NCBI GenBank assembly: GCA_049324235.1 | Contig: JBMOLJ010000092.1 | Span: 1 to 40,810 of the forward strand | Origin: UBA1431 sp049324235 | Lineage (GTDB): Bacteria; Bacillota; Clostridia; Christensenellales; UBA1431 | Reading direction: 5' to 3' | Length of the DNA: 40,810 nucleotides | Shown here: one piece after another, positions 1-8,327 of the stretch | Position numbering within the stretch: the first letter of the stretch is position 1 | Layout of the letters: each line of letters starts with the position of its first letter | Position numbers and translations under genes: made by a program | The notes under the pieces: model-generated | The model's input: only the letters and a program-made list of their open reading frames with translations | What the model was told of the DNA's origin: nothing | The model's database searches: none

Positions 1-3000
1 TGCTCGATCCTGCACAGCACCGGTTCAAACGCGCATGTTACTTCGATTTCCAGCGTCCTGTTGGAGGTGTTCTCGATAGTCAGCATACGCACTTCCGCAT
101 CCGGCTCAGGGCAGACGAACACCTCAAGCTCGGTGCGGATGCTCACCCTGCTCCTTACGAAGCGGGCAAGATGCGGAAAAAACTCCACGGCCTCTTCCCT
201 GTTGAGCGTATCCTGCACGCCGGGCATGGCACAGAACGCTTTCTGCCCCGGCAGGCGCACGTGCACGCGCATCCCGTATTCATCCAGCACCGGGTCGTTT
301 CGCCAGCGGTTCAGCGCAATGTTCCCCAGCGTACTCATGCCGCCGCCTGTTGCGGTTAAGCGCACATGATAGCTTCCGCCCGACAAGAGGTGTGCAATCT
401 GCGCGGTACCCACCTGCTTGACCACACGGCCGGGGAGCGCGCAACCCGCCGTGGGAAGAGCTTTCTCCTCCGTTTTATGCAGCGCCTTGGGCCACGTATC
501 GATATTCCGTTCCTCCAGCAGGCCGGACAATGCACGCATTCCGGGGTCGCGCATGAACCATTTTTGCAGCGCATCCCCCTCCAGAACGTTGGTCAGCGCG
601 CACAGGATCATGCCCTGGTGGTGCACCATGGCGCTTTTTATGATCTGAAGCTCTTTATCTTCGCCGATGCGTTCCTTCGTATAGTCCAGCGCCTCATAGA
701 ACCCGAACGGGCTTTTTGCGCCCTCTCGTTCCAGCCGTTCCATATTTTCAAGCGCGACATGCGCATCCACCATGGCAGCCATCGCGCTCGCATAGGGCGC
801 AATCACGCGTTCCCGGATAAGGCCGGACTTGAAACCGATGTTGGGCACGCCAAACGCCTTATACTGATAATTCAATTGCCGGTCAAAGGCATAGTACCCG
901 GATTCCGACATGCCAAACGGAAGCCCCAGGCGCCGGGCGTACGCGCGCTGTATCCTGACAGCGCCGCGGTTCACCGTCTCGCCAAGGGACCCGGGCGCGT
1001 CAGGTACGAACAGCCGTGTCATGAGGTATTCGAACATCGTGCCGCTCCAGGAAAGGAGCGTTTTGCAGCTTTTATAACGCGTGGGCACGCGCCCCAAACG
1101 CCTGTAGTGGTCAAAGGGCACCTCGCCCTTTGCCATAGCCACCAGGCTGGTCAGGCGCGCTTCTGAAGTCCACAGGTCGTAATGCGCCTTTCCCGCGCAG
1201 CCTTCGCCATCCATGCCGATATACATCAGCTCGCGTTCTTCATCATATAAAACGGAAAAATCCATGCGGTCGATAAGCGCCGTCAGCCTTTCGCATATGG
1301 GGCCGTACAACTGCAGTCTTTCGCGTGCGGCCATGCGCCCCTCCCAGATGAGACCGCAGAGCTCTTTGGACGCCGCATCCGCCGTCAGCAGCGCGATAGC
1401 GTCCGCCACCCTGTCGTGTATCCCGCGCACGCTGTTAAGCCTGTCCATGACCTCGGCATGTTTTTTTGCTTCCGCGGGACATTTACTGAGCCAGGGCATG
1501 AGCGCATCCAGTTCGCTTATAGCGTCACGCACCTGCTTGTGCGCACGGGGATAGCCCACTTCATCCGCGCCAAGCAGTTCTTCAAGCGCCCCGAGCCTTT
1601 CCCGCAGGGCGCACAGGCCGTGCGTATCCTCTTTGAACCGCGTATGCGTAAGCGTAAGCGCGCGTTTGAGCACGGTTTTTGCTCCGTCCCCATGATTCTC
1701 ATTTTCCGTGTCGGCTACAAGAGCATGCATAATGCCCTGTAATATGCGCTGCGGCGAGAACGGTTCGTCGGGCATGACCTCCAGCGCCTGCCGCAGCGTC
1801 ATCATCGCGCACGCGAGGTTCCCGCAGTCGACCGTGGAGATATACCGCGGACACAGGGGCGTGAGCGTTCTGATGTCATACCAGTTGTACAGGTGTCCCC
1901 TGTAGGATTCCAGCGCCTCGAGCGTAGCAAGCGTGTTTTCCGTACGGGCGCAAAGCTCCTCCCAGCCGATATAGGTCAGGTGCGCGGCGCAAAGGTTTGC
2001 AAGCAGCGCGTAGCCGATGTTGGTAGGGGATGTTCGCAGTGCCGGTCCGGGTTTGGGCGCGAACTGATAGTTATCGGGAGGCAGATGATGCGTATCTTCA
2101 TTGACCAGCCTGACAAAATAATCCCATGTTTTGCGGTTGATAACGCCCAGACGCAGCCGCTCGTCCCTGTTGAGGGACTGATCGGTGCGTATCTCCCTGC
2201 TCGCAGCCCAGGCGATCAGCGGTGAAACAGCCCACACAGCCGCAATTGGCCACCAGCCTATTTGCGCCACGCACAACAGTACGGCCGCAACCGGCCCCTG
2301 CCACAGGCTTAAAAGGTATGCGTACACCGCATTGGGCGAAGCCGCCTCGGCATCGGCCGCCGTTACCCATTCAAACAGGCGGCGTTTGCTGATGAACCTC
2401 CGATACAGCGCACACACTATGGCATGTACGGACAGGAAGGCGCGCTGTGCGAGCATGACAAAATCGAACGCCAGGCAGGAAAGCCAGTTCAGACTGCTTT
2501 TTGCAAGCGTCCTTATGCGCGCGCAGCGGTTATCGCGCCACAGCAGAGAAAACGGGGAAACAAGCAGCATGATCCAGAACGGCGCCGACCACAGAATAAG
2601 GGCGTAGAGCACAAGGTTTGCATGGCGCAGGAGCGCGCCCGCGAAAAACAGCGCCAGCAATGCGACAGGTTTAAGAGACCTGAGCAGGTTGTCCGCCATG
2701 CGCAGCCTATCGATCCCGGATATGGGCAGCCGCGCAAAGAGGAAGGGCAGGAGCTGCCAGTCTCCGCGCATCCAGCGGTGTTCCCTTTTTGCCCACGAAA
2801 GGTATTTCGGCGGACACCCGTCCAGCACCTGCACACGGTCGCAAAGCGCCACGCGGCACAAAGCGCCTTCTATCAGGTCGTGGCTCAATATGACGCCGTC
2901 GGGAAGCACCTTGCAGGCGGCGCGGCTGTAAACGTCCAGGTCTATAAGGCCCTTTCCCGTAAACGCGCTGCGGCCCAAGCACCTGAACCAGGCGTCGCTG

Positions 3001-4775
3001 GACGCGCTCGCATAGGCGTCCACGCCCGCCTGCGCACTGAAACTCCTTGAAAAAACAGTTTTGGCGGCTGAGCTTAACGTGGTGCGCACGATGGGCTGCA
3101 TAATGCCGTAGCCGCGCGCCACGTGGCCGTCCTTATCCGTATACGCCCGGTTGAGCGGGTGGGCCAGCGCGCCAATGAGCTTGTGCGCGCCGCCGGGCTG
3201 CATCTGCGTATCGGCGTCCAGCGTGAGCATATAGCGAAAAGCTATTTTTAAAAGCGCTTCGTCGACGTTTTCAAAATCATCTGTTTCACCCGCCGTCAGG
3301 AGCCGGGTCAGGTCGCTGAGTGCACCGCGCTTGCGTTCCCTGCCCATATAGATTCCATCTCTCTCGTGAAGGCGCCGCGGCCTTTGCAGATAAAAAAAGC
3401 GCGTTCCGTATTTGGCGTTCAGCTCACGGATGCATAATTTCGCCTCGCGCGCAATTGCGGCGTCCCCGTCAAGCCGCTCGGCCTCCGCGTCCTTATAGTC
3501 GCCCAGCAGGATGAAGCTGAGCCTGTCCGAACGGTTTCCCAGATACAGGGCTTCGAGCGACTGCGCGACGTCGCGGGCGCGCTGCGGGCTGGTCAGCAGT
3601 ACCGGCATCACGACCGCGGTTGCATATTCGTCCGGTATCTCTTTTGAAAAGTCCAGCGCGCAGAGCGTATGCGTTCCGTACCTTGAAGCGATACGGCGCA
3701 CGATTTCCTGCGCCATGTTCTGGGACAGCGGCAGGACGAGCAGGGACACCCACAGCGCGTGCACAGCCGGCAATATCCAGAACAGCGGGATGACTGCGGC
3801 AAATGTAATCGCGCATATCCCTGCAACAACCCATTTTTCCTTTTGCTCATACGTGCTTTCTTTTATATGCCCGTCGCCCAGCGCCTGATGGAGGGCTGCC
3901 TGCCCGTGATCGAGCAGGTAGTACCCGACTTCTTTTGCAAACGGTTCCTCCCCTGTTTTTGCAAGACGCAGCGCGGCTTGCACCACCTCTTCTTCGCTGC
4001 GGCCGGTAAAAATCGCTTTTTTCGCTACAGCAAGACGATAAACGCCTCTTGAGCCGCGGTCCATGCGCATGAACACCTCGTCTTCACGAAGCAGGACATC
4101 GGCCGGGCAGCTTTTCGCGCACAGCCGCTCGACGTCCAGGTCCTCCAGCGCCTGCAGGTTCTGGATCAGTACGGCCATGCGGTAATCGAGCTGCGCCTGC
4201 CGCTGCAGATACCCCTGCTCCATGACCACGGCGTCATCCGGTTCTTTTGCGGCCTTGGACCATCTCTTTTCTTTTGTATTGCCGATGCTTGCGATGATCA
4301 CGATCTGCTCCATCAGAGCAAGCGCGAGCGCATCACCCAGCGCGTCCAGTTCCGTCACGGTCAGGGGGGCCTTTTCAAACTGTTTTTCGCAAAGATCGAG
4401 CAGCGCCTCCCTGTCCAGCCGTCCGTCGAGGGAATCTATCCATTCACGTGCCATTACAAGCACTTTTGCTTCGTCATATTCCGCAGGCAGCGACCTGTGT
4501 TTGGGAAGATCGGTTTTCAGCCGCTGGAGCGTGCGCTGCAGCAGGATGCTGTTGCCGATAAGCCACTGTTGCGCGGCTGTTTCCGTGCCTTTTTCCTGGG
4601 CGTGCCTGGCATATTCGTTCGCACAGTTCAATTGGTTTGTAAGCGCACGCAAAGCCGCGCTCCGCGCCAGCCTTACGCGCAGCCTGTTTTGATTGCTCGG
4701 CCGGGGTCTGAGCCTGTTTTGTGTAATAGCCCTCCACCTTCCTTTTGAAAAAAAGCGTAACGTGATTTGTCCCAA
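1..4775 (-). CDS. Cyclic beta-1,2-glucan synthase-like protein (GT84 + glycoamylase-like + start of GH94), 3' end cut by window
   Basis: Large membrane glycosyltransferase of the NdvB/cyclic beta-1,2-glucan synthase type. About 1,590 codons are open from the left edge with no stop, so the C-terminus is outside. In order: an N-terminal helical region; two hydrophobic segments near 3,800-3,720; a GT84 core with the DxD-like TLDADTQ (about 3,225) and an HRWMRGDWQ motif (about 2,770); more membrane segments (about 2,690-2,550 and 2,320-2,200); a glycoamylase-like domain with SWSGTMFEYL, GYYAFDRQLNYQYKAFGVP and HHQGM (about 1,060-610); then the first part of a GH94 N-terminal domain (LSGGSYHVRLTATGGG, about 340). 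It probably makes or trims a beta-1,2-glucan at the membrane. The start is uncertain: TTG 4775, GTG 4829 (weak AAAGAG) and ATG 4859 are all in frame, and none has a good ribosome site. The family call is firm; the product is inferred from the family. Confidence 0.85.
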   Translation of the reverse strand, partial: MGQITLRFFSKGRWRAITQNRLRPRPSNQNRLRVRLARSAALRALTNQLNCANEYARHAQEKGTETAAQQWLIGNSILLQRTLQRLKTDLPKHRSLPAEYDEAKVLVMAREWIDSLDGRLDREALLDLCEKQFEKAPLTVTELDALGDALALALMEQIVIIASIGNTKEKRWSKAAKEPDDAVVMEQGYLQRQAQLDYRMAVLIQNLQALEDLDVERLCAKSCPADVLLREDEVFMRMDRGSRGVYRLAVAKKAIFTGRSEEEVVQAALRLAKTGEEPFAKEVGYYLLDHGQAALHQALGDGHIKESTYEQKEKWVVAGICAITFAAVIPLFWILPAVHALWVSLLVLPLSQNMAQEIVRRIASRYGTHTLCALDFSKEIPDEYATAVVMPVLLTSPQRARDVAQSLEALYLGNRSDRLSFILLGDYKDAEAERLDGDAAIAREAKLCIRELNAKYGTRFFYLQRPRRLHERDGIYMGRERKRGALSDLTRLLTAGETDDFENVDEALLKIAFRYMLTLDADTQMQPGGAHKLIGALAHPLNRAYTDKDGHVARGYGIMQPIVRTTLSSAAKTVFSRSFSAQAGVDAYASASSDAWFRCLGRSAFTGKGLIDLDVYSRAACKVLPDGVILSHDLIEGALCRVALCDRVQVLDGCPPKYLSWAKREHRWMRGDWQLLPFLFARLPISGIDRLRMADNLLRSLKPVALLALFFAGALLRHANLVLYALILWSAPFWIMLLVSPFSLLWRDNRCARIRTLAKSSLNWLSCLAFDFVMLAQRAFLSVHAIVCALYRRFISKRRLFEWVTAADAEAASPNAVYAYLLSLWQGPVAAVLLCVAQIGWWPIAAVWAVSPLIAWAASREIRTDQSLNRDERLRLGVINRKTWDYFVRLVNEDTHHLPPDNYQFAPKPGPALRTSPTNIGYALLANLCAAHLTYIGWEELCARTENTLATLEALESYRGHLYNWYDIRTLTPLCPRYISTVDCGNLACAMMTLRQALEVMPDEPFSPQRILQGIMHALVADTENENHGDGAKTVLKRALTLTHTRFKEDTHGLCALRERLGALEELLGADEVGYPRAHKQVRDAISELDALMPWLSKCPAEAKKHAEVMDRLNSVRGIHDRVADAIALLTADAASKELCGLIWEGRMAARERLQLYGPICERLTALIDRMDFSVLYDEERELMYIGMDGEGCAGKAHYDLWTSEARLTSLVAMAKGEVPFDHYRRLGRVPTRYKSCKTLLSWSGTMFEYLMTRLFVPDAPGSLGETVNRGAVRIQRAYARRLGLPFGMSESGYYAFDRQLNYQYKAFGVPNIGFKSGLIRERVIAPYASAMAAMVDAHVALENMERLEREGAKSPFGFYEALDYTKERIGEDKELQIIKSAMVHHQGMILCALTNVLEGDALQKWFMRDPGMRALSGLLEERNIDTWPKALHKTEEKALPTAGCALPGRVVKQVGTAQIAHLLSGGSYHVRLTATGGGMSTLGNIALNRWRNDPVLDEYGMRVHVRLPGQKAFCAMPGVQDTLNREEAVEFFPHLARFVRSRVSIRTELEVFVCPEPDAEVRMLTIENTSNRTLEIEVTCAFEPVLCRIE

Positions 4776-4859
4776 TTTAAAGTATTTGCATTTCTGTCCG
4801 GCTCCATACGAAAAGAGCGCGCTTGACACAAGCGGCTCTTTACAATGTGCCCATAGCAT

Positions 4860-4919
4860 TTGCTTTGTATTTATACAAAACCGCTGCTTACCATAATGTA
4901 AACAACGTTTAAAACAACC
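4860..4919 (-). promoter_or_regulatory. Likely promoter region of the glucan synthase gene
   Basis: AT-rich gap between the glucan synthase and the DUF4397 gene. On the minus strand it has TTTACA and, about 21 nt further, TATAAA, a poor spacing. It also carries two overlapping AAAC/GTTT inverted repeats. I cannot place a convincing sigma-A promoter. If TATAAA is the -10, the ATG at 4859 would be almost leaderless, which favours a later start. Confidence 0.25.
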
Positions 4920-5525
4920 TCAGTATTCCGGCCCGTCGCGCAGGACCAGCGCCTCGGGCGGCGTGGGCAGAGGACCGGCAAGATATACGGAGTGCGCGCC
5001 CATGGTATGCAGCAGGCGCTCCGGTACGCGCACGCGCATGATCTCGTTGGCGTACTGCGCGCGCAGCACCACATTCGAGTCCTGCGGCGGCCAAAGGACA
5101 TAGGGCGTCGCTTCCCCGTACGCAGCCAGCATCGGCCGCTTGCCCAGAACCGTCAGCGTTGCACGGCGCACGCCCTGCGCAGCGTTCACCAGCCGTATCG
5201 TTCGCGGCCGGTCCTGCTGCGCGTCCTCTACAAGCCACATGTTTCCTTTGCGCGCGTTCCCCGTTATGATCATCGTATACGCCTTGTCGCCCTGCGTTGT
5301 GAAGCGATGCAGCCCGTACAGCCTGAAATTCGTATGCGCAAAAAAGGCCGCTGCCGTCATGGTCATGGCCTTTAACTTGACATAAGGGCCGTGGTGCTTG
5401 TACGGGACATCGTTCGTGAGCATGATCCCGCCCAAAAAAACATCCAGCCGCATCCCCTCTTCCACCAGATTCAACACCCGCACATGGCAATAGCTGCCGG
5501 GCTTCCCGTCGTCCTGCGGCGGCAA
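4920..5525 (-). CDS. DUF4397 domain-containing protein
   Basis: 201-residue protein with two beta-rich repeats of DUF4397 type. The first has VRVLNLVEEGMRLDVFLGG near residue 15 and the second RTIRLVNAAQGVRRATLTVLG near residue 110, each followed by a proline/tyrosine turn and a VxLRA-like strand. A DUF4397-style TMIITG element comes before the second repeat. The function of the family is unknown; members are often surface-associated, but no signal peptide or membrane helix is visible here. Start: an ATG at 5534 lies only 3 nt from the GGAGG, whereas the TTG at 5525 lies 8 nt from it, so TTG is preferred. The gene follows the 2-oxoacid oxidoreductase terminator and precedes the glucan synthase by about 145 bp. 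Whether it works with the synthase is not shown. Confidence 0.62.
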   Translation of the reverse strand: MPPQDDGKPGSYCHVRVLNLVEEGMRLDVFLGGIMLTNDVPYKHHGPYVKLKAMTMTAAAFFAHTNFRLYGLHRFTTQGDKAYTMIITGNARKGNMWLVEDAQQDRPRTIRLVNAAQGVRRATLTVLGKRPMLAAYGEATPYVLWPPQDSNVVLRAQYANEIMRVRVPERLLHTMGAHSVYLAGPLPTPPEALVLRDGPEY

Positions 5526-5539
5526 CGCATACACCTCCT

Positions 5540-5575
5540 TGTTTCCCTGTCCCCTTAAATATATGCGCCGAAGCT
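5540..5575 (-). promoter_or_regulatory. Possible promoter of the DUF4397 gene
   Basis: Minus strand TTGAGT, 15 nt, TATATT, just after the upstream terminator and before the AAGGAGG ribosome site. The spacer is shorter than the usual 17, so this is weak, but a promoter is expected here because the terminator isolates this gene. Confidence 0.3.
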
Positions 5576-5608
5576 ACTACTCAAAACCGGCTCACTATAA
5601 AAACCAAA

Positions 5609-5640
5609 GAAAAAACCTGCCGCCCGTATTGGGCAGCAGG
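5609..5640 (-). terminator. Rho-independent terminator of the 2-oxoacid oxidoreductase operon
   Basis: Minus strand stem CCTGCTGCCC / GGGCGGCAGG (one mismatch pair) with a 5-nt loop, followed directly by six U. It lies 19 nt after the gamma subunit stop codon and cleanly ends the four-gene operon. Confidence 0.9.
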
Positions 5641-5658
5641 TCTTATAAAGCATAACGT

Positions 5659-6192
5659 TCACACAGCGTTCATACCCGCTTCCAAAGCTCTCTCATTGAT
5701 GGGGATGAGCTTGGCCTTGTTCTCGCCGAGCACTTTCAGGAACGAATCCATCACGCTTTTGATCGAAACCACCTGCGTTTTCTTCAGCACCGCGCCCAGC
5801 ATCACCATGTTGGCAACGCGCAGGTTTCCGAGTTCGCCTGCGATCTCGTTGGTGGGCACGTAGATGACGCTGATGTCATCACGCGTGCTCTTTACTTCAA
5901 TGAGCGAACTGTTTATAAAAAGCAATCCGTTCTTTTCAACGGTGGATTCAAATTTGTCCAGCGAAGGACGGTTCATCACAATGGCGGCGGTAGGCTCGGT
6001 TATGATAGGCGAGCTCACCGGCTCGTCCGACACGATGACGTTGCAGTTCGCGGTACCGCCGCGCATTTCCGGCCCATAGGAAGGCAGCCATGAAACCTCT
6101 TTTCCTTCCAGCATTCCGGCATATGTCACGAGCATGCCCATGGACAGCACGCCCTGCCCGCCGAATCCTGCAAATACAATCCTGTGCTCCAT
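5659..6192 (-). CDS. 2-oxoacid:ferredoxin oxidoreductase, gamma subunit
   Basis: 177 residues, normal length for a stand-alone gamma subunit of the 2-oxoacid:acceptor oxidoreductase family (KorC/VorC-like). The N-terminal FAGFGGQGVLSMG is the family signature loop, followed by SYGPEMRGGTANC, which is conserved in gamma subunits. It joins alpha, beta and delta to form the cytoplasmic enzyme that oxidatively decarboxylates a 2-oxoacid with CoA and passes electrons to ferredoxin. It is the last gene of the operon, two bases after the beta gene, with a good AAGGAGG, and is followed by a strong terminator. The substrate (2-oxoglutarate or a branched-chain 2-oxoacid) cannot be told from the sequence alone. 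Confidence 0.92.
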   Translation of the reverse strand: MEHRIVFAGFGGQGVLSMGMLVTYAGMLEGKEVSWLPSYGPEMRGGTANCNVIVSDEPVSSPIITEPTAAIVMNRPSLDKFESTVEKNGLLFINSSLIEVKSTRDDISVIYVPTNEIAGELGNLRVANMVMLGAVLKKTQVVSIKSVMDSFLKVLGENKAKLIPINERALEAGMNAV

Positions 6193-6194
6193 GC

Positions 6195-6929
6195 CTAAAC
6201 CTCCTTTTTAACGCCCAGCGGATATTGCGGGATCATGACGTCGCGGACATAGTCAAGCGCTTCCACGGGAGAAAGACCCCAGTTGGTCGGGCAGGTGGAA
6301 AGCACCTCGACGAGCGCAAAGCCCTTGCCGGCTATCTGGCATTCAAACGCTTTTTTAATGGCTTTCTTTGCGCGCAGCACATTGGGCACATCGTGCATGG
6401 ACACGCGCTCGATGTATGCCGCGCCGTCCAGCGTAGCGAGCATCTCGCTTATGCGTATGGGATATCCGCAGTGGGAAGCGTCGCGGCCTTTTGGCGCGGT
6501 CGTCGCCTTTTGCCCCACCAGCGTCGTAGGCGCCATCTGTCCGCCGGTCATGCCGTATATCGCGTTATTCACGAAGATAGTGGTTATCTTTTCCCCGCGC
6601 GCCGCCGCATGGACGATCTCGGCCATCCCGATGGACGCAAGGTCGCCGTCGCCCTGGTAGGTGAAGACGACGTTTTCGGGATGTACGCGCTTGATGCCTG
6701 TCGCAACCGCGGGCGCACGGCCGGGCGCCGCCTCATGCATGTCGCAGTTGAAATAGTCGTACGCAAAGACCGCGCAGCCTACCGGAGATATGCCGATGGT
6801 CTTGTCGCCCACCCCCAGCTCTTCGAGCGACTCGGCCACCAGCCTGTGAATGATCCCGTGCGTGCATCCGGGACAATAATGAAAGGTTTTATCTGTGAGC
6901 ATGGAGGTTTTTTTGAATACCTTTTCCAC
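6195..6929 (-). CDS. 2-oxoacid:ferredoxin oxidoreductase, beta subunit (thiamine pyrophosphate-binding)
   Basis: 244 residues. It carries the ThDP/Mg binding motif GDGDLASIGMAEI ending at VNNAIYGMTGGQ (residues about 92-132) and an early CPGCTHG (Cys19, Cys22) typical of beta subunits. This subunit holds the thiamine cofactor that attacks the 2-oxoacid. The start is GTG at 6929 with GGGAGGAG upstream. It sits two bases from the alpha stop and two bases from the gamma start, which points to tight translational coupling and fixed stoichiometry. Confidence 0.94.
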   Translation of the reverse strand: MEKVFKKTSMLTDKTFHYCPGCTHGIIHRLVAESLEELGVGDKTIGISPVGCAVFAYDYFNCDMHEAAPGRAPAVATGIKRVHPENVVFTYQGDGDLASIGMAEIVHAAARGEKITTIFVNNAIYGMTGGQMAPTTLVGQKATTAPKGRDASHCGYPIRISEMLATLDGAAYIERVSMHDVPNVLRAKKAIKKAFECQIAGKGFALVEVLSTCPTNWGLSPVEALDYVRDVMIPQYPLGVKKEV

Positions 6930-6931
6930 GT

Positions 6932-7999
6932 TTATTCTCCTCCCTTCAGTTCGCGCAGCTTCTCCAGAATAGCCGCGGGTGTCGGGACATTGCCGCCCAT
7001 ACGCCCGATGAAGTGCGTGGGCTTTTTGCCGTTCACGCTAAGGCGCACGTCCTCATGCATCTGTCCCGCGCTCATCTCGACCGTGAGGAACGCCTTCACC
7101 TGCTCGTCTGCGGCGGCCTTCTCGAATATGGACGTCGGGAACGGCCAGAGCGTTTTGGGACGGATCAGCCCCGCACGGATGCCTTCCCTGCGCGCCGTGG
7201 CAATCGCACTCTTTGCGATACGCGAGGTTGTCCCGTATGCCGCGATAACGTATTCGGCGTCGTCCAGCATGTACTCTTCATGACGCGTTTCGTTTTGCGC
7301 GATGACCTTATATTTTTCCTGAAGTTCGCTGTTCACAGCCTCAAGGACATTCGGGTCTATGAACAGCGAATTGATGACGGCACGCGGACGGCTCTTGTCC
7401 GACCAGCCGGTGGACGCCCAGGTTTTGGGGGGCAGTTTGCGTTTCGGGGGCGCGTTGAACTCGACAGGCTCCATCATCTGGCCGATCATCCCGTCGCCCA
7501 GCACCAGCACGGGCAGGCGGTACAGGTCCGCGATATCGAACCCTTCCATCACCATGTCCACCGCTTCCTGCAGCGTTGCCGGCGCAAGCACCACGATATG
7601 GTAGTCGCCGTGGCCGCCGCCCTTTGTGGACTGGAAATAGTCGCCCTGCCCCGGCTGTATGCCGCCCAGGCCCGGGCCGCCCCGCACCATGTTCACGATC
7701 ACGCAGGGAAGCTGCGCGCCGGCCATATACGAGATGCCTTCCTGCTTGAGGCTTATCCCCGGGCTGGAGGAAGAGGTCATCACCCGCGCTCCGGCTCCGG
7801 ACGCGCCGTAGACCATGTTGATGGCGGATATTTCGCTTTCCGCCTGCAGGAAACAGCCGCCGACCTCGGGCATGCGCCTGGCCATATATTCGGGAATCTC
7901 ATTCTGCGGCGTGATCGGATAGCCGAAAAAATGACGGCAACCCGCCTGAATAGCAGCCTCGGCTACCGCCTCATTCCCTTTCATCAGTTTCTTTGCCAT
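6932..7999 (-). CDS. vorB: 2-oxoacid:ferredoxin oxidoreductase, alpha subunit (VorB/KorA type)
   Basis: 355 residues. It has the pyrimidine-binding domain of the PFOR superfamily: FGYPITPQNEIPEY near residue 24, QAESEISAINMVYGAS, then SSSSPGISLKQEGISYMAG and MVRGGPGLGG. The length and motifs resemble clostridial proteins labelled 3-methyl-2-oxobutanoate dehydrogenase VorB, hence the tentative symbol; a 2-oxoglutarate enzyme (KorA) is the alternative. The start is ATG 7999 with GGAGG 8 nt upstream. The frame is open 20 codons further up, but that part overlaps the ferredoxin gene and lacks a ribosome site. The gap to the delta gene is 16 bp. Confidence 0.92.
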   Translation of the reverse strand: MAKKLMKGNEAVAEAAIQAGCRHFFGYPITPQNEIPEYMARRMPEVGGCFLQAESEISAINMVYGASGAGARVMTSSSSPGISLKQEGISYMAGAQLPCVIVNMVRGGPGLGGIQPGQGDYFQSTKGGGHGDYHIVVLAPATLQEAVDMVMEGFDIADLYRLPVLVLGDGMIGQMMEPVEFNAPPKRKLPPKTWASTGWSDKSRPRAVINSLFIDPNVLEAVNSELQEKYKVIAQNETRHEEYMLDDAEYVIAAYGTTSRIAKSAIATARREGIRAGLIRPKTLWPFPTSIFEKAAADEQVKAFLTVEMSAGQMHEDVRLSVNGKKPTHFIGRMGGNVPTPAAILEKLRELKGGE

Positions 8000-8015
8000 A
8001 TATACTACCTCCACA

Positions 8016-8222
8016 TTACTTTTCAACTTCCAGCACGCAGTCGGGACACATCCGCGCACACGAACAGCAGCCGATGCACGCGCTCATATCCACGACCGCA
8101 ACCGGCCGGTATCCCTTTGCGTTGAGGGTGCCGGACGACAGCTCCAGGATCTTTTTCGGGCATACGGAAACGCACAGCCCGCAGCCTTTGCATCTTTGCT
8201 CATCAATGATTACCCTCGCCAT
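8016..8222 (-). CDS. 2-oxoacid:ferredoxin oxidoreductase, delta subunit (2x[4Fe-4S] ferredoxin)
   Basis: 68-residue bacterial-type ferredoxin with two four-cysteine clusters: Cys11, 14, 17, 21 (CKGCGLCVSVCP) and Cys49, 52, 55, 59 (CIGCCSCARMCP). It passes electrons out of the thiamine site of the oxidoreductase. It is the first gene of the delta-alpha-beta-gamma operon. The start is ATG 8222 with AAGGAG 8 nt before it; an upstream in-frame start at 8264 adds 14 residues that fit no ferredoxin. Extra cysteines at 53 and 62 are present and may be spare. Confidence 0.93.
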   Translation of the reverse strand: MARVIIDEQRCKGCGLCVSVCPKKILELSSGTLNAKGYRPVAVVDMSACIGCCSCARMCPDCVLEVEK

Positions 8223-8285
8223 ACTTACAACTCCTTTACATATACAAAACGCGAAAAATCGCAAATTTATCAGATACCGCTAATT

Positions 8286-8323
8286 ATTATACTGCGTATA
8301 CTTTGTCAACGCAAACGGTTTGC
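8286..8323 (-). promoter_or_regulatory. Promoter and palindromic operator of the 2-oxoacid oxidoreductase operon
   Basis: Minus strand -35 TTGCGT (8309-8314), 17-nt spacer, -10 TATAAT (8286-8291). A 13-bp palindrome GCAAACGGTTTGC (8311-8323) overlaps the -35, a typical repressor position. A TTGACA at 8304-8309 is only 12 nt from the -10 and probably not used. The palindrome resembles LacI-family half sites, but the regulator is not identified. Confidence 0.45.
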
Positions 8324-8327
8324 CATG

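Noticed and set aside
366..1166. Plus-strand open frame of 266 codons
   Set aside because: It lies antisense to the glucan synthase, whose conserved motifs are on the minus strand; no domain or ribosome site.
4474..4737. 87-codon minus-strand frame at the 5' end of the glucan synthase, as a sign of a frameshift
   Set aside because: The synthase frame is open through the same region and shows family-like helices; the 87-codon frame ends without any known domain.
4823..4846. Plus-strand TTGACA and TACAAT as a promoter
   Set aside because: Spacing is only 12 nt and no plus-strand gene follows.
6090..8125. Long plus-strand open frames of about 370-400 codons opposite the 2-oxoacid oxidoreductase genes
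   Set aside because: They are antisense to clearly conserved genes, have Arg/His-rich composition and no domain. They come from the GC-rich third codon positions of the true genes.
8286..8309. Minus-strand TTGACA paired with TATAAT for the oxidoreductase operon
   Set aside because: The spacer is 12 nt, too short; TTGCGT at 17 nt is the better partner.
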